A stretch of DNA of 7,340 nucleotides, taken from positions 1 to 7,340 of the forward strand of contig JAKJFV010000079.1 of the NCBI GenBank assembly GCA_022704725.1, given 5' to 3'. Positions within the stretch are counted from its first letter, which is position 1; every line of letters starts with the position of its first letter. The position numbers were made by a program, and so were the translations under genes. This stretch comes from Spirochaetota bacterium. Its GTDB lineage: Bacteria; Spirochaetota; Spirochaetia; Treponematales; Treponemataceae. Below are positions 5,824 to 7,340 of this stretch, piece by piece. The notes below the pieces were generated by a model. That model was not told the DNA's origin. It did not search any database and saw only the letters and a program-made list of their open reading frames with translations.

Positions 5824-6813
5824 CTAGTACCCGCGCAGTGGAAGCAGACTTAGGTCGTCCCATTCGGTAAAAACATTTTCACTAATATTTGTAGTCCTCG
5901 GGATGCTTTTACCTTCAGTTAATTTTTTTACCATATCAATTACAAGATCTCCGATTTTCGGATTGCATTCTACAACGCAGTTAATTTTACCCTCTTTTAA
6001 AGCATCAATCGCTGCCTGTTCTGCATCTACACTGACTATTACAATATCTTTACCCGGACGTATTGATGTATTATTTAAGACATCTATAAAACCAAGAGCC
6101 ATGCCGTCATTATGAGAAAATAAAATATCAAAGGGGAGCTCAGGGTTTTCCTGCAGGTATGTTTCTGCAATCTCTTTTCCCCGTGATCGCAAAAAGTCGC
6201 CGTCTATACTTGCCGTGATGGTAAATCGATTATCTGTATTAATAATTTCACGAAAACCTGCATACCTTCCGTCGGCAACAGATGAGCCCTCTGTCCCCAG
6301 TATTTCTAGTATTCTAAAATTACGGTCTTCATCCTTAAACTTTTTTAGTAAAAAACGCGCCGCATTTCGGCCTTCTTCAATGTGGTCTGCCCCTATGAAC
6401 GCTGTAAATAAAGATTCGTCTGCGACTCTCATTTTTCTGTCTATAATTATTACCGGAATTCCGGCATCCTTGGCTTCTCTCAAAACGTTATCCCATCCGT
6501 CCTGTACAATGGGTACGAATACAATAACATCTACCTGATACACAATAAAAGAACGGATTGCCTTGATCTGGTTTTCCTGCTTTTGTTCTGCATTGTCATA
6601 GAGCAATTGTATTCCGGATGCAGAGGCCGCATCCTGCATTGACTGAGTATTGCAGGTACGCCATGCACTTTCGGCTCCTATCTGTGAAAAACCTACAATA
6701 ATGTTTTTTTGAGGCTGTTTAATTTCTTCTGTTTGTTTTTTAGTACAAGAAAAGACAAGAAGAGTACAAACAAGAAGGAATAGCATCCGCCGTTTTATGA
6801 TTGTACTCTTCAT
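5824..6813 (-). CDS. YtfQ-like sugar-binding lipoprotein (329 aa), probable sensor partner
   Basis: Type I periplasmic binding protein of the Peripla_BP_4 family, exported and lipid-anchored. The signal peptide has a basic start KRR at 7-9, a hydrophobic core 10-22 and a relaxed lipobox VFSC with Cys23 as the likely lipidated residue; the mature part begins with a charged linker. The binding domain starts at about 37 and closely follows E. coli YtfQ, the galactofuranose-binding protein: VGFSQIGAESAWR (40-52) with Trp51 and Arg52, EQKQENQIKAIRSF (76-89), IIDRK (123-127) with Asp125 and Arg126, SHNDGMALG (233-241), and Asp263 in VSVDAE. These residues line the sugar pocket in the family. Length is usual for the family. 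ATG 6813 is set by AAGAGG seven bases upstream. araD ends 16 bases before it and the kinase starts one base after it; no permease or ATPase gene is next to it in the window. The ligand may be a pentose or furanose such as arabinose (inference from araD). Confidence 0.9.
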   Translation of the reverse strand: MKSTIIKRRMLFLLVCTLLVFSCTKKQTEEIKQPQKNIIVGFSQIGAESAWRTCNTQSMQDAASASGIQLLYDNAEQKQENQIKAIRSFIVYQVDVIVFVPIVQDGWDNVLREAKDAGIPVIIIDRKMRVADESLFTAFIGADHIEEGRNAARFLLKKFKDEDRNFRILEILGTEGSSVADGRYAGFREIINTDNRFTITASIDGDFLRSRGKEIAETYLQENPELPFDILFSHNDGMALGFIDVLNNTSIRPGKDIVIVSVDAEQAAIDALKEGKINCVVECNPKIGDLVIDMVKKLTEGKSIPRTTNISENVFTEWDDLSLLPLRGY

Positions 6814-6820
6814 GACTGTA

Positions 6821-6826
6821 CCTCTT
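6821..6826 (-). promoter_or_regulatory. Ribosome binding site of the binding lipoprotein
   Basis: AAGAGG on the - strand, seven bases before ATG 6813, lies in the short gap after the araD stop codon. It decides against the longer frame from 6867, which would add 18 non-signal residues and overlap araD. Confidence 0.75.
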
Positions 6827-6829
6827 AGA

Positions 6830-7340
6830 TTAATTTCTTTGTTGTCCGTAATATGCGTTTTTACCATGCTTGCGATTATAATGCTTTTGCAGAATATAAT
6901 CAGGTAATGTGTTCATTTGAGGATTAAGAGATAAACTTATCCAGGCCATTTTTGCAATTTCTTCGAGTACTGCAGAATTATAAACCGACTTATCGGCTGT
7001 CTTACCCCATGTAAAGGGACCGTGACCTGCAGCAAGAACCATGGGGTTTTCGTCGGGCTTAAGGGCCGCATGTTTTAAACCCAGCGCGGCTGGATCTAAA
7101 AAAGTTTTAATTATAAGAATGCCAGTTTCTTTTTCATAATCGCGTTCAACTTCTTCTTTTTTAATAAAGGGCGTACAAATAATTGTACCTGCGCTGTGAT
7201 CCGCATGAGTTGTTCCAAATACCGGAATAGATCTGGCTGCCTGTGCCCATGAGGTTGCATAGGTAGAATGTGTGTGTGTTATGCCGCCTATGCCCTCAAA
7301 TTTTTTGTACAGCTCCAAATGAGTGGGCGTGTCGGACGAA
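6830..7340 (-). CDS. araD: L-ribulose-5-phosphate 4-epimerase, C-terminal part (5' end outside window)
   Basis: Cytoplasmic zinc enzyme of the class II aldolase/AraD family; it converts L-ribulose 5-phosphate to D-xylulose 5-phosphate, the last step of L-arabinose breakdown. The frame is open at the right edge and enters the window at SSDTPTH, matching E. coli AraD from about residue 74, so roughly the first 73 residues are missing here. Against E. coli numbering the fragment keeps Asp76, the zinc ligands His95 and His97 in THTHS, Thr116 and Asp120 in TTHAD, the third zinc His in GHGPFTWG, and the C-terminal AYYGQ that holds catalytic Tyr229. The stretch between GTTHAD and GHGPF is about eight residues longer than in E. 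coli. The paralogues SgbE and UlaF share these residues, so the exact pathway (arabinose, or ascorbate/gulonate) cannot be fixed from this piece. The TTG at 7316-7318 is an internal leucine codon, not a start. It is first in the visible - strand block. Confidence 0.93.
   Translation of the reverse strand, partial: SSDTPTHLELYKKFEGIGGITHTHSTYATSWAQAARSIPVFGTTHADHSAGTIICTPFIKKEEVERDYEKETGILIIKTFLDPAALGLKHAALKPDENPMVLAAGHGPFTWGKTADKSVYNSAVLEEIAKMAWISLSLNPQMNTLPDYILQKHYNRKHGKNAYYGQQRN

Noticed and set aside
5903..6538. Two + strand open frames antisense to the binding lipoprotein
   Set aside because: The - strand frame matches the YtfQ family along its whole length; the antisense frames show no family features.
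6814..6867. Start at 6867 for the lipoprotein
   Set aside because: It would place 18 polar residues before the signal peptide; ATG 6813 has AAGAGG and begins a normal lipoprotein signal.

Overview
The window is AT-rich and tightly coded. It looks like a treponeme-type spirochaete (inference): a lipoprotein signal with a relaxed lipobox, a YesM/YesN-type sensor and regulator next to a sugar-binding lipoprotein, and Shine-Dalgarno sites of mixed strength would all fit. Nothing in it fixes the species, and a Clostridium-like Firmicute is not excluded by sequence features alone. No rRNA, tRNA, insertion sequence, CRISPR array or long repeat was seen, and no gene-free stretch exceeds about 100 bases.

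Layout. Bases 1-1368 (+ strand) hold two alpha/beta-hydrolases in tandem. The first is cut by the left window edge; the second is complete. They converge at 1369-1424 on a block of five genes read on the - strand, which fills the rest of the window. In transcription order (right to left) the block is: the C-terminal two thirds of L-ribulose-5-phosphate 4-epimerase (araD, cut by the right edge); a YtfQ-like sugar-binding lipoprotein; a YesM-like membrane histidine kinase; a YesN-like response regulator with an AraC-type DNA-binding domain; and a PAS-AAA+-Fis sigma-54 activator.

How they may work together. The first four - strand genes are packed like one operon: a 16-base gap, then a 1-base gap, then an 8-base overlap. 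The binding protein has no transporter genes beside it in the window and is read straight into the kinase. The simplest reading is a three-component sensor: the lipoprotein binds a sugar outside the membrane, the kinase relays this, and the AraC-type regulator adjusts pentose genes, of which araD is the visible one. This resembles the known XylFII-LytS arrangement of clostridia, but with a YtfQ-type (furanose-binding) lipoprotein; the ligand is not known here.

The sigma-54 activator is set off by a 59-base gap holding a near-perfect 24-base dyad and a possible sigma-70-like promoter that would start the transcript at or next to the ATG. It may therefore be a separate, self-regulated unit. Its PAS domain carries a cysteine cluster that suggests redox or metal sensing rather than phosphorylation. 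The two findings most worth a second look are the sensor triad and this dyad-promoter arrangement.
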